NCBI RefSeq assembly: GCF_000003815.2
Contig: NC_049979.1
Span: forward strand, 19,645,654 to 19,709,653
Direction: 5' to 3'
DNA length: 64,000 bases
Origin: Branchiostoma floridae
Taxonomy: Eukaryota > Chordata > Leptocardii > Amphioxiformes > Branchiostomatidae
Each line of letters begins with the position of its first letter. Position 1 is the stretch's first letter. The notes beneath the pieces were generated by a model, which was given only the letters and a program-made list of their open reading frames with translations, searched no databases and was not told where the DNA came from. Both the position numbers and the translations under genes were made by a program. Positions 1 through 12,500 of this stretch are shown here, piece after piece.

Positions 1-366
1 TACATATATTATGTCTAATGATATATTTTCATTTTTACTGGCTATCTGAGCAATACATGCTTACGTTCTATCATTCAGTCAACCCTTTAATATAATGTAT
101 TCTACCAGGTCAAAGGTTACAAAAGCGGTGCGGAATTTCGCTCACAATTTTTCAGCTGCGTTTTTTAGTTCCTCAAAATCATTTCCACCATGAACTCCCA
201 TGATATCGGTAAGTACTGTTTTGAAGTTATAACATAAGAGCTTCAGCATCAACCTTATAAGTGTTTGGCAAGGTTGTGTGTGATTCTGAACTGATGATAT
301 GAAGAAATTTGAAGTTCTCTCCCAGAGGCCAGACCATGTGTCCGACAAATAGAATTTCATGTACGC
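1..366. other. No identifiable gene at left edge
   Basis: AT-rich sequence. Open reading frames on the - strand are present but show no family I recognise and no convincing splice sites. The right part approaches copies of the GGCTATTG(A/G)CACAC repeat that bounds the next element. Confidence 0.4.
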
Positions 367-401
367 TGTGGCTATTGACACACTCAGTGTGCCAATAGCC
401 A

Positions 402-1341
402 AACAGGCTATTGACACACCGAGATGCCAGCCAGCCAATCAGAGCTTGTAACATGACTTTCCGACGCAAGTATACAAAAGGAACGGGTTCCGCACTGGTG
501 TTCCAGTGCTAAATCAATGGGTCGAATCGGCCTCAGCACTGGTTTTCCAGTGCTGAAGAAACGTCAGCACTGGTTTTCCATTGCTGAACGGCCTTGTTCG
601 AGTGCTGAAGCTCCCTCAGCACTGGAATTCCAGTGCTGAACCCAATGCGAGCACTGGATTTCCAGTGCTGAACTTCTCTGAGCACTGGTTTTCCAGTGCT
701 GAACTGCCGTCAGCACTCGGGTACCAGTGCTGAACTCGCGGCAGAGGTCATTCAGCACTGGTTACCCAGTGCTGAAACCGCCGTCAGCACTGGAACCGAG
801 TGCTGATATACAAAAGTAACGGGTTCAGCACTGGATTTACCAGTGCTCGGGAACTTTTCAGCACTGGAAGACCAGTGCTGTAAAAACTTCAGCTCTGGGC
901 TTCCAGTGCTGACGTTTATAAAGCACTGGAACGTTCCAGTGCTGAACGTAATATTCGTGTACTAGTAGCATGCGTCCGTACGGCTGTCAGTTATTTCCTT
1001 TAGACTTAGGTATATCTATGCGTGTTATTTAATCTCCAAGCAGATCTTGCGTGGCACTAGCTTTTACTAGCTTTAGACTAGAGTAGACACTTGTGATATT
1101 GTTAATTGTGTATGCAGTTAATGGCACTCAAGTTTCTTTTCTTTTGGTCAATTGATACAAAAATTTTAAATGAACAAATCACATATTCTATACTTGTGGC
1201 AAAGTAGTGTCTTTTTAGTCAGAGGTAGACAACTAACAGTTGGTCTATCTGTGTGGTAAAAAGATCGCTTGTTTTTTTTTTTTTTACAAAGAATAGGTAG
1301 TTACAGGTGGACGACACATTCTGCTGGGTGTGCCAATAGCC
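402..1341. mobile_element. Non-autonomous DNA transposon (MITE-like) with inverted ends
   Basis: The left end reads AGGCTATTGACACACCGAG and the right end, read on the - strand, AGGCTATTGGCACACCCAG, so about 19 bp of near-perfect terminal inverted repeat enclose 940 bp with no transposase. A further small palindrome of the same end sequence sits just outside at 367-399, as if two ends abut or an older copy is nested. I cannot define a clean target-site duplication, so superfamily is not assigned. Confidence 0.55.
485..945. repeat. Array of 13-14 short palindromes (CAGCACTGG-N4-6-CCAGTGCTG)
   Basis: Copies begin near 487, 533, 567, 617, 650, 680, 711, 753, 786, 826, 860, 891 and 920, with a half copy near 598. 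Each is a 9-bp arm, a 4-6-bp loop and the complementary arm, usually followed by AA. Spacers are short and differ in sequence. Mutations are often, but not always, confined to one arm. A longer direct repeat (tacaaaag-aacgggttc) precedes copies at 474 and 814, suggesting duplication of a larger block. The array lies inside the 402-1341 TIR element. Confidence 0.85.
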
Positions 1342-1869
1342 TCGCTCATCATTAATGTATGTTGTGAAACCATCACCACTGTCACTATCATTCTATCTTT
1401 CTGTGTAGACACCAAGTACTAATGTGCTAACACCTCTCTTTGGACAATGATTGTAGCACCGCTCTAGGTGATAAATTTCTAAATTCTGACTCATGCTTAG
1501 AGGTCAGACTGACACAAACAAAAACACTGTTATTCATAATCATACAGTTTACTCTGGCCTGTTACTTTTAGTATAGAATTCCATTGCTTCAAGCAGGTGT
1601 TGGGTGGGACCAAACTGTTGTGTATTCCTTTCAAAATATTTATCCTCCCCAATCTCTGCTTTGAGATAGCATACATGCCCCTCACCTATACATGTTTGAT
1701 GGGAGCGGGGGTATGAGCCTGTGCGCATCAGGTCATCCCTACTATTCTCAATATAAAAGTGTGTTGGATTATTTTCGTACAGGTTTGACATTATGAGACT
1801 GGCTTCCCCGTACACAGAACCAAATGATCACTTCTGACATGATGTTTCCTTTTTATTTTTAACTACCAG

Positions 1870-3362
1870 ACCCAGATGATTATGATTGGCAGCCGCCATC
1901 AGAGGCTGACTTGAAGGTGATCGAGGCACGTCGTGAACGTAACGACCAGATCAGTAAGCGGATGGGAGACTATCTCCTGAAGGGGTGGAAGATGCTGGGT
2001 ACAAACTGTGAGGAGTGTGGGGTGAGTATTCTGATGTCCTAATGCTACATAATGGTTCAATACATCAGGGGATTTTCTCAAGAGGAAATGAAAGGGGGTG
2101 CTGCACACTCATGCTCTAACTACACTACCACCTTACCCAGAGCAGATTCTCTGAAAAGCTAGTAGGTCACATGTGGCCATATGTGTCCTCAATTATGACC
2201 GCTCTTATTGTAAGAAGCCATACAAATTACAATACTGGGGAAGGGGCCAAATTTACACCATCCCCCCACTCCCTTGCACTTCCATACAATTCTTTTTTTA
2301 CAAAAAAAACCTCTAATATACTACCTGGGCATAATGTCAGTGATTAATCAAATTTCTTCCTGAATAGTTGAGTTTTGTTTCATAATTACAATCACAGATA
2401 CCAATGTACATAACTCATCTGTATATTTACCATATCTGTTCCCTGTAGTGTATTCTGCTGAGGGACAAGCAGGGAGCTGACTACTGTGTTGCCTGTAATG
2501 AACTTGAATCTGATCATGACAAGGATAATCCAGGTGAGGAGATAATGGCCTTTGTGCTGTACTGTCTGTGTTTGTTTATTTTTGTAGTCACATAGTCTGT
2601 GCTAGTGTTAAATTGACATTGTATTGGAGTTTAGCTTGTCTTAGACTTATAATTTTGCAATTCTCTGGCATTTTGTCAAGTCTCTTGACTTGACAAATTG
2701 CCAGAGAAAGGCAAAAGGTCATATGCAAATTTTGAGTCTCAAACTAAAATATTCAGATTTCCAAAAACTTTGCCCTGAACCTACAGTATTGAATGTATGT
2801 TATGCATACATTACTTTTCTGGCAATGCCAGCATTTGTAGAGTGGAAAAAAGAGACAAAGGAAAGGGCTTCAGACTTCTCAAGAAGTTTTTATCATGATT
2901 TTAAGCAAACTTCTTGGAATTTTTCTTGATCCAGCGGTGAATGAGGAGGCAGCTAGAGGACTGCATCGAGAGGCCCAGTATGCCACAGCAGCCAAGGACC
3001 TGGCTTCCTCTTCACAAGAACATGTCATCAACCATGTGGCCTCACCGCCAAGAAACGTCACCCAGCAGGAAGATACCGTGCCAAGGAACAGACTCGTTTC
3101 GGCAAATCCAATAGCCGTTGTGTCCAGCGCGCCGCAACAGGTCAGCTCGGCCAGTCAGAGCCATGCATACTCACCGACAGAGGCTGCTGGCGAATGGGGA
3201 GAGCTGACAGAAGTGGCAGGCATGTCGGTAGAGGCCGTTCAGAAGAAACTGTCATGGGCAACTGAAGAGTTAGGAAAGACCTCCTCAATAGAGAATAGCA
3301 TTCAACTCTGCATATTGATAAAGGCTTGTGCAGAAGCATTGATAGCATTGAAAAAGATGTAG
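1870..3362 (+). CDS. ZNRD2: ZNRD2 (SSSCA1/p27 autoantigen) homologue, 5' exon missing
   Basis: Three coding exons join in phase: 1870-2021 (acceptor ctaccag, donor GTGAGT), 2449-2533 (acceptor ctgtag, donor GTGAGG) and 2935-3362 (acceptor gatccag, stop at the end). The product begins PDDYDWQPPSEADLKVIEAR, which aligns with the start of vertebrate ZNRD2. A zinc ribbon follows, with CEEC in the first exon and CVAC in the second, then a low-complexity Ser/Gln linker of about 90 residues. The conserved C-terminal block runs from KKLSWATEELG to CAEALIALKKM. The first listed exon enters with two bases of a codon, so a short upstream exon with the ATG must exist; I could not identify it. Human ZNRD2 is a small autoantigen reported to bind tankyrase 2; its molecular role is poorly defined. 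AATAAA signals follow at 3641 and 3857. Confidence 0.9.
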
Positions 3363-3640
3363 AAAAGATAGGAGCAGTACAGAAGCAGTTATTGTGTAAC
3401 AATACCACCTTGTTGTAGTCTATAAGGCCAGTCAATGTTGATTGTTATCTGACAATGACAATCACTCAATTTCAAACCCTTACTTGTAGTACCATGTTTT
3501 GGTGCTAGGTGGTGCTGCTGCATCACAATGCATGTAAGTGTAATAGTACAACTTGAAGGTGTATGTGTGCTATTCACATTATGTTTTTGTTTACACACCA
3601 CACCTGGACAGTAGAAAGCCTATAAATTGTTCATTACTAG

Positions 3641-3862
3641 AATAAAATATCTCCAGATAGGTTCAGTTATGGTCCTTGTGTTGCATCTTTTAAGTCAATT
3701 AAAGATAAAATTGCAGTGAAAGACCAGCTTACACTCTTGATGCTACCCACAGCTTTAACATTTGCAGTTCAACATCAATGCCTTACCATTCATGCCTTTG
3801 TGTCAAATGTACATTGTATGCTGTGTGCAGTACTGTAGTTTTCCTGGTTGGTCAAAAATAAA
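3641..3862 (+). promoter_or_regulatory. Candidate polyadenylation signals of the ZNRD2 gene
   Basis: AATAAA occurs at 3641-3646 and again at 3857-3862, about 280 and 500 bases after the stop codon. Either could end the transcript. No coding sequence is seen between the stop and these sites. Confidence 0.45.
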
Positions 3863-4844
3863 ATCTCTTTTTTGATATACTTCTTCATTTCATTCTGCCT
3901 GACAGATGGCAAACAAAATTCAAGAGATGCATTCTTACCAGGAGGATACTCTTTCTCGATTTAACCAGTTTTACAACAATCCTAAATTTTCAAGCAATGG
4001 GGTAATCCAGTATGCCTGACACCTATACAGGCTATACGAGGAGCCCGGGAATTGAAGGTATGTTTCCAACAGAGTATATTTTTAAAAAATAGCCTGGACC
4101 CCTAAAACCAGGATTCAGTCAATTTAGCCACCTTTGAACAATTTCATATAAACGTTGTTTTGGATCTCATAACCCAAGTAAGCAGGAAAGCTATAATTAT
4201 ACTTGGAAATATGAAACCTACCATTGACCTATACTGATGTAAGAGCACGTTTCTATGCCACAGAAAGTGGGACAAACAAGCTAGGAATAGCTCAGTGCTA
4301 TGCAAGTGTCTGTGCTCATTACATCTGTATGAAAAGATGCTGCTGTCTGTGGGATTCAGGCAAGCAATATAGAGAAAACATTGGCAGAGTGTCAGGAGAT
4401 ATTCATAGCTTTTTATTTTCAGCTTTGCAAAGCCATCCCAAAACAGCGACTTTGAATTCATGGTTGGAGGCACCATCACATATTCATTGTAGATTTTTTT
4501 ACCGTAGGATTTTTGTGATGACTCGTATGATGACCATCAAAGGCTGCATTTTATTGGACACATACAAAAGGACCCTAATTCGCCATCTTTAATGCACAGT
4601 ACAGAATGTTTGCGGGCCCTTATGTCGTTGTCATTGCTTTTTCTTTCCAGGATTCATGGTGAATCCCCTTGCTGAATTCAGGTTTTAAATACATCAACTA
4701 CTCTCATGTATAGGAGTACCCCCCAATTCATGTATTCAACCTATTAAGCTCTTAAAAATTTATGAAATGTAAAAAATGTGACTAAAAACTTAACTCCCTT
4801 TTACCAGCTTGACCTACATAGAACATGTACCAACATACAGGAAC
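3863..4844. other. Intergenic, nothing recognised
   Basis: Between the convergent 3' ends of the ZNRD2 and FAM89 homologues. The overlapping open frames at about 4144-4592 on both strands have no recognisable motif or splice context and are treated as chance. Confidence 0.4.
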
Positions 4845-6531
4845 TCCAAACATGCTTTAGAAGTGTTTATTCTAAAACAATGTAACGGTACAGAAAGCAC
4901 ATCCAAATAAATAGGAGCCAATAAACATGTCACAGTAAATAAAAAAAAGGTTGCTTGTACTTAACAAGGAAACTGTTGTTCTTTACAATGTGGCCATTTC
5001 TTACATAGACAAAGATGTAACGTTTAATACAATCATGCAGTGATAGCAGGTATATATTTAAAGTATTTATATCTTTACAATACAAGGTTAAGGTTTAATG
5101 CTAAATTGCACCTTTTTGATGATTGTACCCAACTTTACTGCCTAATACCACATGAAACTTTTATACCATCTGCGTTATTAACAAGACATTTTCACATACA
5201 TGTAAAAATGCAGCATTCAGTAAACAAGTGAACAACATACAGCAACATGGACTACAACAATGTCCAAACCTTTTTAAACAAGGTTGCACCAAAAAGCCCT
5301 TTCTAATGCAACTGTACAATCCTAGAGTACTATATATGAGTGTATGGGATAAATAAGTTGCATTTTTTAACCCTTTCGAATTATGGCAGTTTTTGAGCAG
5401 TCAGCCAATTTAACACAGCATTTTGCTATATTTTGACGAGATAACTTCCATACAACAAATACAACAAAAAAGTTGTTATTATATGGCAGTTTGCTCTGGA
5501 TATCAAAGTATTCTCAGAGTTAACATCAAAATAAGATCAGAGGTCTGAATGAAAATTGCTGTCCACTGTTCCCATACTTATGCTACATATGATCCCAACA
5601 GGCTCTGGAACTTACACATGAAAAGTGATTTCATGCATTACATCAATGTTTTGGCATGGACAGAAACACCCATCCTTGGCACCCATCAGTGATCACATTA
5701 TGGCCACTCGGAGGATACAAACTGTGTGGCAACTGTTAGATATGTCGCATCATTTATACCTTACAACCTATCCTCTACCACTACACTGTCTTCAGTATAG
5801 GACCTGATAGAAAAAAGTACAAAATACGCACCATTTTTAGAATATTTCTGCACACAGGCAACAATACATGTACAAAGCACCTAGTACTTGTACACCTGCA
5901 ACATTGTTATTATTCTTGTTAATACAACAGAGTGGTCTGCATGATACAAAATCTATAACATTTATACAAGACTACCAGAAGCCTTTTTCCCATCCTTAAG
6001 CGCCTTTAAAGACCATCAAGGAGGCATAATCTTATCTTAACACAAATCTTAAAATGTTCTGTCTGGAAGACATAGTATATATAGTTGTATTTATAGCAGT
6101 ATGTATAAAAGATGGCAGATAAAAAGATTCTAGCTAACTCTGCAACCTTGTAAATGTTGACAACTACCTTCTACTCATGAGCTCCATCAGGCAACTACAA
6201 TGTACATAACCCTCTACATAAATATGCTTTAAAGCAGATATTTCTATAAAACAGACTTAACATACAATGTACTGGCTTATCATAACAGAACTTTTGATAC
6301 AAATCCTTAACTAGACACACAGTTTAACGCTTGGGGCCTGCCCTGCCCTGGCTTACGAGGGTTTCCAGTTGCAACTGTGCTTCTCCATATTTACAGTCAT
6401 GACCATTAGACAAAATACCGGTACTCTACGTGGAAGACACTGAGATGCGTTCTCTTATTCAACACAGTCACAATCATCTTTTATACATGTCTGGTGCTAG
6501 TAAAGATGAACAAGTATAGCCCAGCTGTCCA
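4845..6531 (-). other. Probable 3' UTR of the FAM89 homologue
   Basis: AT-rich, with no coding frame on the - strand. The complement of AATAAA (tttatt) is at 4866-4871, which would place the cleavage site near 4845. The extent is inferred from that signal only. Confidence 0.35.
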
Positions 6532-9500
6532 CTACACATGATTGGATCCGTTCAACTGGCTGTAGATGTCACTCCATCTGATACCCAGCCCAGGAGAAAC
6601 TACACTTCGCGATGACATAAAGTCTCCCAAGAAATCGTCCTCGTCTTTCATGTCGTTCTTGATGTTGTCCTTGATATGGTCAATGTCCGATTCAAAGACT
6701 TCTGTTTCATCTTCCTCTTCTTCATCTTCGTCATCCTCCTCTCTGCTGTCCTCGTGGATGGTGTGGTCGTACAGTCTTGAGTCCATGCTGAAGGAGCCGC
6801 TCTCCGAGGTGGGTTCTCCGATGGACTGTTTCACCTCCTGGATGCCTTCGTACAGCGACCACAGTTTACACAACAGCGAAACGTCCATCTGTCGCAGGCC
6901 AATCTGCAACGGCAGGAAAAAAAATTTAATTCATGTGAAAATTGTGGGTTTTACAACATTGACACACTAGCTCATGACAAGTAGGGTTTACAATAAGATC
7001 ATTTAACAATTGGTGGTTTAAAGTCTTTGGATACACTGTACTGTATCAACAGTAAAGTAAACAGTGGGAAGGTTAAAACTCCCCTCAGGTCATTCTAAAT
7101 GTTTAACCAACTGCATAATGACAACACAGACTCCCTTTAACACATTTAATCCCGTGTTTGGATAACCAGACTGACCTAGAACCCCTCACTTTTGAATATG
7201 TCATCCTCAAGGGTGAGACCAGATTGACAGAAAGGCTGACAGCACACATGTTGTACTTTTCACTTTTTAACAAGTAGTCCTGGGGGAATAGGAATGTTGA
7301 CAGAGTAAATTGACAACACACACATGCCAAGGACACACTGCAGGGTAATTGATTGCACAGAGCTCCTTGTAGACACTTCTTACAAGGTAAGGTCTCCCAG
7401 ATTAATGGAGGGTCCATGAGATTGAAGAGGTGCTGGGATTGCTTTGACATTGACGGTGGAACTAAAGACAAAACAAACACTGAGATTTACAACTTCTCCA
7501 TGTAAATACCAAGCTCAGCACCCTATACAAGGCAGCGCCCACCACAAACAGTTTAAGGCAGGCATAACATCCTTTGAACAGGTAAAAATAAGACTAAACC
7601 AAAACACAACGACAAAAGCCAACCTGTTTATGGAAGGACATGGTTACTTCTAGTCCACTGCTGCCTTTCAGTAAGGATTTGTAGTAAGAGAAACAAATAA
7701 ACATCCCCCAAGTTGAAGAACCAGTATCTGGTGACCACCTAGCTACACTCGTATATAGTGATGGGGCATTATGGAGGATATCTCCGAAAGTCAAGGATAT
7801 AACAATAAAATACTATAGCATAGAACCCGTAAATTGAAAATGCTGATAGTCACATAGTAGAATGTAGGGCATTTTTTATTTGCTGACAACAAGGAGGTAC
7901 TCCTTGCTGACAAGAAATAGGGATTTCCAATTAAGGCAAATAAACATAACTCTTATCATGTCCCCCTATGGACTTTGCTATCACCACCCTAGAGTGCTAG
8001 CTATAGGTTTTCAAGATGGTGCCAGCTTTCTACATGTAGTAGTCCTGTACTGTGTCAATCAACATTCACTTCATCAGGCTCCAACTTATCTTAGCAAACT
8101 CAAAACAGTCAGAGAAACCTTACAACACAAAGGCTAATTGTCAAAACAGCGATCCTAGGAAAAGTAAAACTACCTGTATGTAAAATAACTTGAGGTTAGA
8201 GATACTCTCACTCAGGCTACCTGTCTGGGTCAACAGTCTGTGTGTGCACAGCGTTAAGAACCTGTGTAAACATTTACTGACTGGCTGGATGAGATTGTAA
8301 GCCTGAAGTAACAATAGTGAGGGAAACCCCTCCCTTCCTCTTCTGGGTGATCTCCCTGATTACTATATACACACCTGTTTTTCTCATCTTACAGGACCAA
8401 CACATATCTCAGGAGGATGATACCTTCCTCTCTGCCCCCCACCCCACCATATACACATCTGCAATTTCTAAATTGGTTTGATGGTAGGGTAGCATTTACA
8501 TGTAGAATAAAAATTGTACAAAGAGTATGTTTATCATTTCTGCAGTTTGATCAAATCCAAAACCTTTCCTATACTAGTAAATAGTTTAATGTAGGTAAAT
8601 CTAGCTGCAGACACACTGGCATATTTTTTAAGACTCAGAACATACATACTGTACACACCTGCAACCTATAACTGTTCTGTCTAATATGGTGTGTGAAACA
8701 AGCTATCCAAGGTCTGGTTTGTAACACAAATAACAAGAAAAAGATATTCCCTCTGGTCACACTTAGTGCTATCACACCATCAACTTGTGTAAAACAAAAG
8801 CTAATGCACTCTCAGTCTCAGCTAGCCCTGTACTGTTGTAATGGGCTTGTGTTATGATTATACCTTATATTATATGCAGTGTGGAAGAAGAAAGGCCATA
8901 CTTATAAACATACTTTTAAACAAACAATGAATGAATTGGCAAAACAAATTGAGACAAACAATTTCCAAAAGCATGCTTCATTTCCGAATGAACCTTGTTT
9001 GATACATGCATGAGAGACATCCACTGTGCAATGCATGTGTCTCAAGAGCGCAAGGTCAAAAACATGTCCATTTGGCCTTGGTTGGAGACGCACCATTTCA
9101 TCTGAAAAGATGTTTAGCTAAGATACCCCCCTCCCCCATATAAACACAGGTGCAGCCCTTTTTTGTCAATGTCAGGGCCAATTCTACCAAAAAACAGCGA
9201 AGTTATCTGGCAATTCAGTCGTTATGGTGAGAAGCAAAAACTCTAGCCTAAATCTGTACCCGCCGCCTCCACCATGGCATAACCTTGTGTTCAGTACAAT
9301 TTACAAAGGAAGGTACTCCAGCACTGCGTGGTAGTCATGGTAGTAAGAAATGTCCATGTCTTAAATCCTAGCTTAAACTTTTAAAGTTTCAGTCAAAGTG
9401 AGAGATTTGGTCAAGCCACCCTGCAACTTTTCATATAAAATGAGTCCCACATCAAAGGGGGGGGCCTGTTGTTTGTCCTCTTTAATACCTTACTCCCTAT

Positions 9501-12500
9501 AAACATGCTTAGATAGTGTATTGTGTGCAATCTGAGTTAAAGCCATTTGCAACATCTTTCCCAACATTATATACATGCATAGGGAATGAATAAAGACTAT
9601 ATTTGTAGATGTTAGCTGATGGTTTTGGAAACGTGCCTGGTAAGTTAGTGTAGCGTCAGTAAAGGCCACCCATTAGTGCCATTCCTTTCCGCCAAGAGTC
9701 GCTCCTCAACATTGCCCACATTCTCTTACACTTTGGTGACATTTGTGACATAGCTGCTAGTTTGTCCAACGGGCATTACGGTGCTAAGATCGACAACCTC
9801 TCAAAGCTATGTCATTTCACAGGTATGTGCTCGGGTAAATAATACACGTCTTCGCAAAAATCCGTGTCATCCGCATGGCTGAAGTCACATCTGCGAGGGG
9901 CACATTTCTTACCCCAGTGCCTGAAACAATCAAAATATTTCAACATACTTAGACATACCGTAATAGCTGGTTCAAGTGCCATTTCCTAATTTTCTTAACA
10001 TAATCAGGAACATTACACCAAATGTCATAAATTAGCTTTGTGTTGCTTCAGTATAATATAATTTTCCATTATCTAATGGTTTCAAAGAATGGAGTATCTT
10101 GAATAACAGTACAAGGCACACTAACTTGACTAAAGGGTAGACAAATTACTCCATACTATCTTGTTGAGTTGTCCCAAGACTAAATGAACATGTATATCAT
10201 GTAGGTCTCTACTTTCTATAATTGTAATTTCTGGGCATATGAAAAGCCTGTTGGTTGGGAGGAGCTATCCACATAAATGTACTCAAACTCATATTTATCC
10301 ATAGCTGCCAATAGTAAAATGGAGTGAGCTATTTTGTATACAGGCCCCGTTCTCCCCAGAATTTTTTAGTATAGTGGAGGGGCTGGCAAAAATAACCCGC
10401 ACCAACGCGCTGCACTTTCATGAAAATGGGTTCATTTTGCAATGACAGAGGGTGTCAAATACTACAAGTATAATATACTGTTGTTATTCATTTGTTGTGA
10501 AGTGGCAAAACTACTATTGTTTTGATCATCGCTCATTCACAAGTTTTTGCAGACAATGCTGACTGGAAAAGTGATGCCACTTGGTACAAAAATCTGTGAA
10601 TTGTCATTAATCTTAGCAAAACTAACAAAGAAAATAGGGAAGAAACACACTAAATTTGAAAAATAGTATAGTGGAGCTGGCTGAGAGTATAGTGGAGGGC
10701 CTCCCTTATTCCACTCTCTGGGGAGAACCCTGGTATACCTACTTCTACCTGTTAGACTAGACATACATTTTGTTTTTGTATTGATGCAATGCATTCAGAC
10801 TGACCCTCCACAAACTGACCTTTTTGCCCCGCATTTTATTTTACAGTGAATGGCCAGGATATTCACCTTTCCTTGGGTTAGCCCTAGGGTCAAAATGTCT
10901 CAACAGATGTCACTGCCCTCTCATCTTGACAAAGGATGAATGACGTCCATGAAAATGTCAGAATTAAATATCTTTGATACAAAAACCTCTCATGGAAAAG
11001 TGGGGAAAGACAGAGAAAAGAAAGGAAAAAACTTTTACAGTCCCTATGGCCAGTATATGGACACTCGGACAAACCTACATGTAATGAACAATTGGCCCAA
11101 AGCCGACAAAAACAGCTGGAAATGCATCTTAGCTGGCCTTTTCCTACTGATAGGCACCTGAATAACTGCAGAACTCTTTGATCTACAGCTTGAAAGTGAT
11201 CTGTAGAAATCAAAAACCACTGCAGACAGCTGCTCAAGCATTCAACAGGGATTAAGACAAAACCTTGGGTCTCTATGTCAACTTCAAATGTAATTTTGTT
11301 CCCTTCACAAAATTCACATGCCAGGAGGTCTTGCCACCTGATTGCCTGTCATTTATTTCTCTTCAAAATAAGAAATGAAAACAATTTTATCATCATCCTG
11401 TGTAGATGGCAGAAAACCCATGCATTATTATATAAAACTAAATATAATTTTGACTTAATTCTTGAATACTGCAATAAAGAAATTGGACAGTGACAAATAT
11501 CCCACATTCAAGATATAAAGATGAAATTATGAATCAATCACCTTTTGTATGAAAATGGTATATGGACATGTTTACTAATTTCTAAATCTGCAACATCAAT
11601 CATAGTGGTAGAATGTAGAGACGGTGACCGCTCTATGTTCCGAAATCTCCATGTTCCGAAATCTCTATGTTCCGAAATCTCTATGTTCCGAAATCTCTAT
11701 ATAAATGGTTCCTGCAGCCTGTGATATATTATATTCCGATATACTACATGTATGCAGGCGGCAGTCGAAGTGAGCGATCGTTGGGGAGGAACAGCCTACA
11801 TGTATCTAACACGGACCTTGGCAGCGTTTCATATTCTTAGATCAAATATCTTTGCCTTTTATTCTCATTTTATACAATTTGGGTGGACGAACTCCAACTC
11901 CATCGTAGTGTCAGACGAATTTTCGTCAAACTTGGGAAGCGCCATTTAGTGACCTGTAATGACCTCGCACCACCTTGATAGCATCGTATCGAAAATTTTT
12001 GACGAAGAATAAAAATATACTCTCATATTCATCAAAAATATATATTGATAACAAGTTACATAAACCAATAAATACATATAATGATGTATGCATACAAAGT
12101 AAACATTATTTTGAAATATACATATGCATACAAAGTAAACATTATTTTGAAATATACCTGCGATTATTCGCATTATACACGAGACCAGATAAATTGCGGT
12201 TAGAAAATTGTGCGTGTTTAGAAATGAAGACAATTTTCCGCTGAAATTTGCGATCGAGTTCAGATTCTGTTTCAGATAAACAGTTCAAAACCTCTCCATT
12301 GGCACAAGAGGGGAGTATTAGAAGAAGGTACATGATAAAACCAGAATTTGAATGTTTTCAGCACGGGGGACCACGCACGTGCACGCGACCGTCGGAATCG
12401 GGTCGGCGTTCAGGAAGGGTATCGGAACCTTAGTTTGTGGGCATGAGCTTAGTACGAGTTACTATAGACTTAAATACCATTCACGTTATATGTACATGAT

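Noticed and set aside
485-945. CRISPR-like repeat-spacer array
   Set aside because: Repeats are imperfect palindromes with spacers of irregular, very short length, the surroundings are eukaryotic, and there are no cas genes.
1549-1815. 88-codon open frame on the - strand
   Set aside because: Protein-like composition but no recognisable family, no clear splice context, and it lies opposite the ZNRD2 gene's upstream region. Kept only as a note.
6566-6970. Serine-rich ORF on the + strand
   Set aside because: It is the complement of the acidic codon run in the FAM89 homologue exon.
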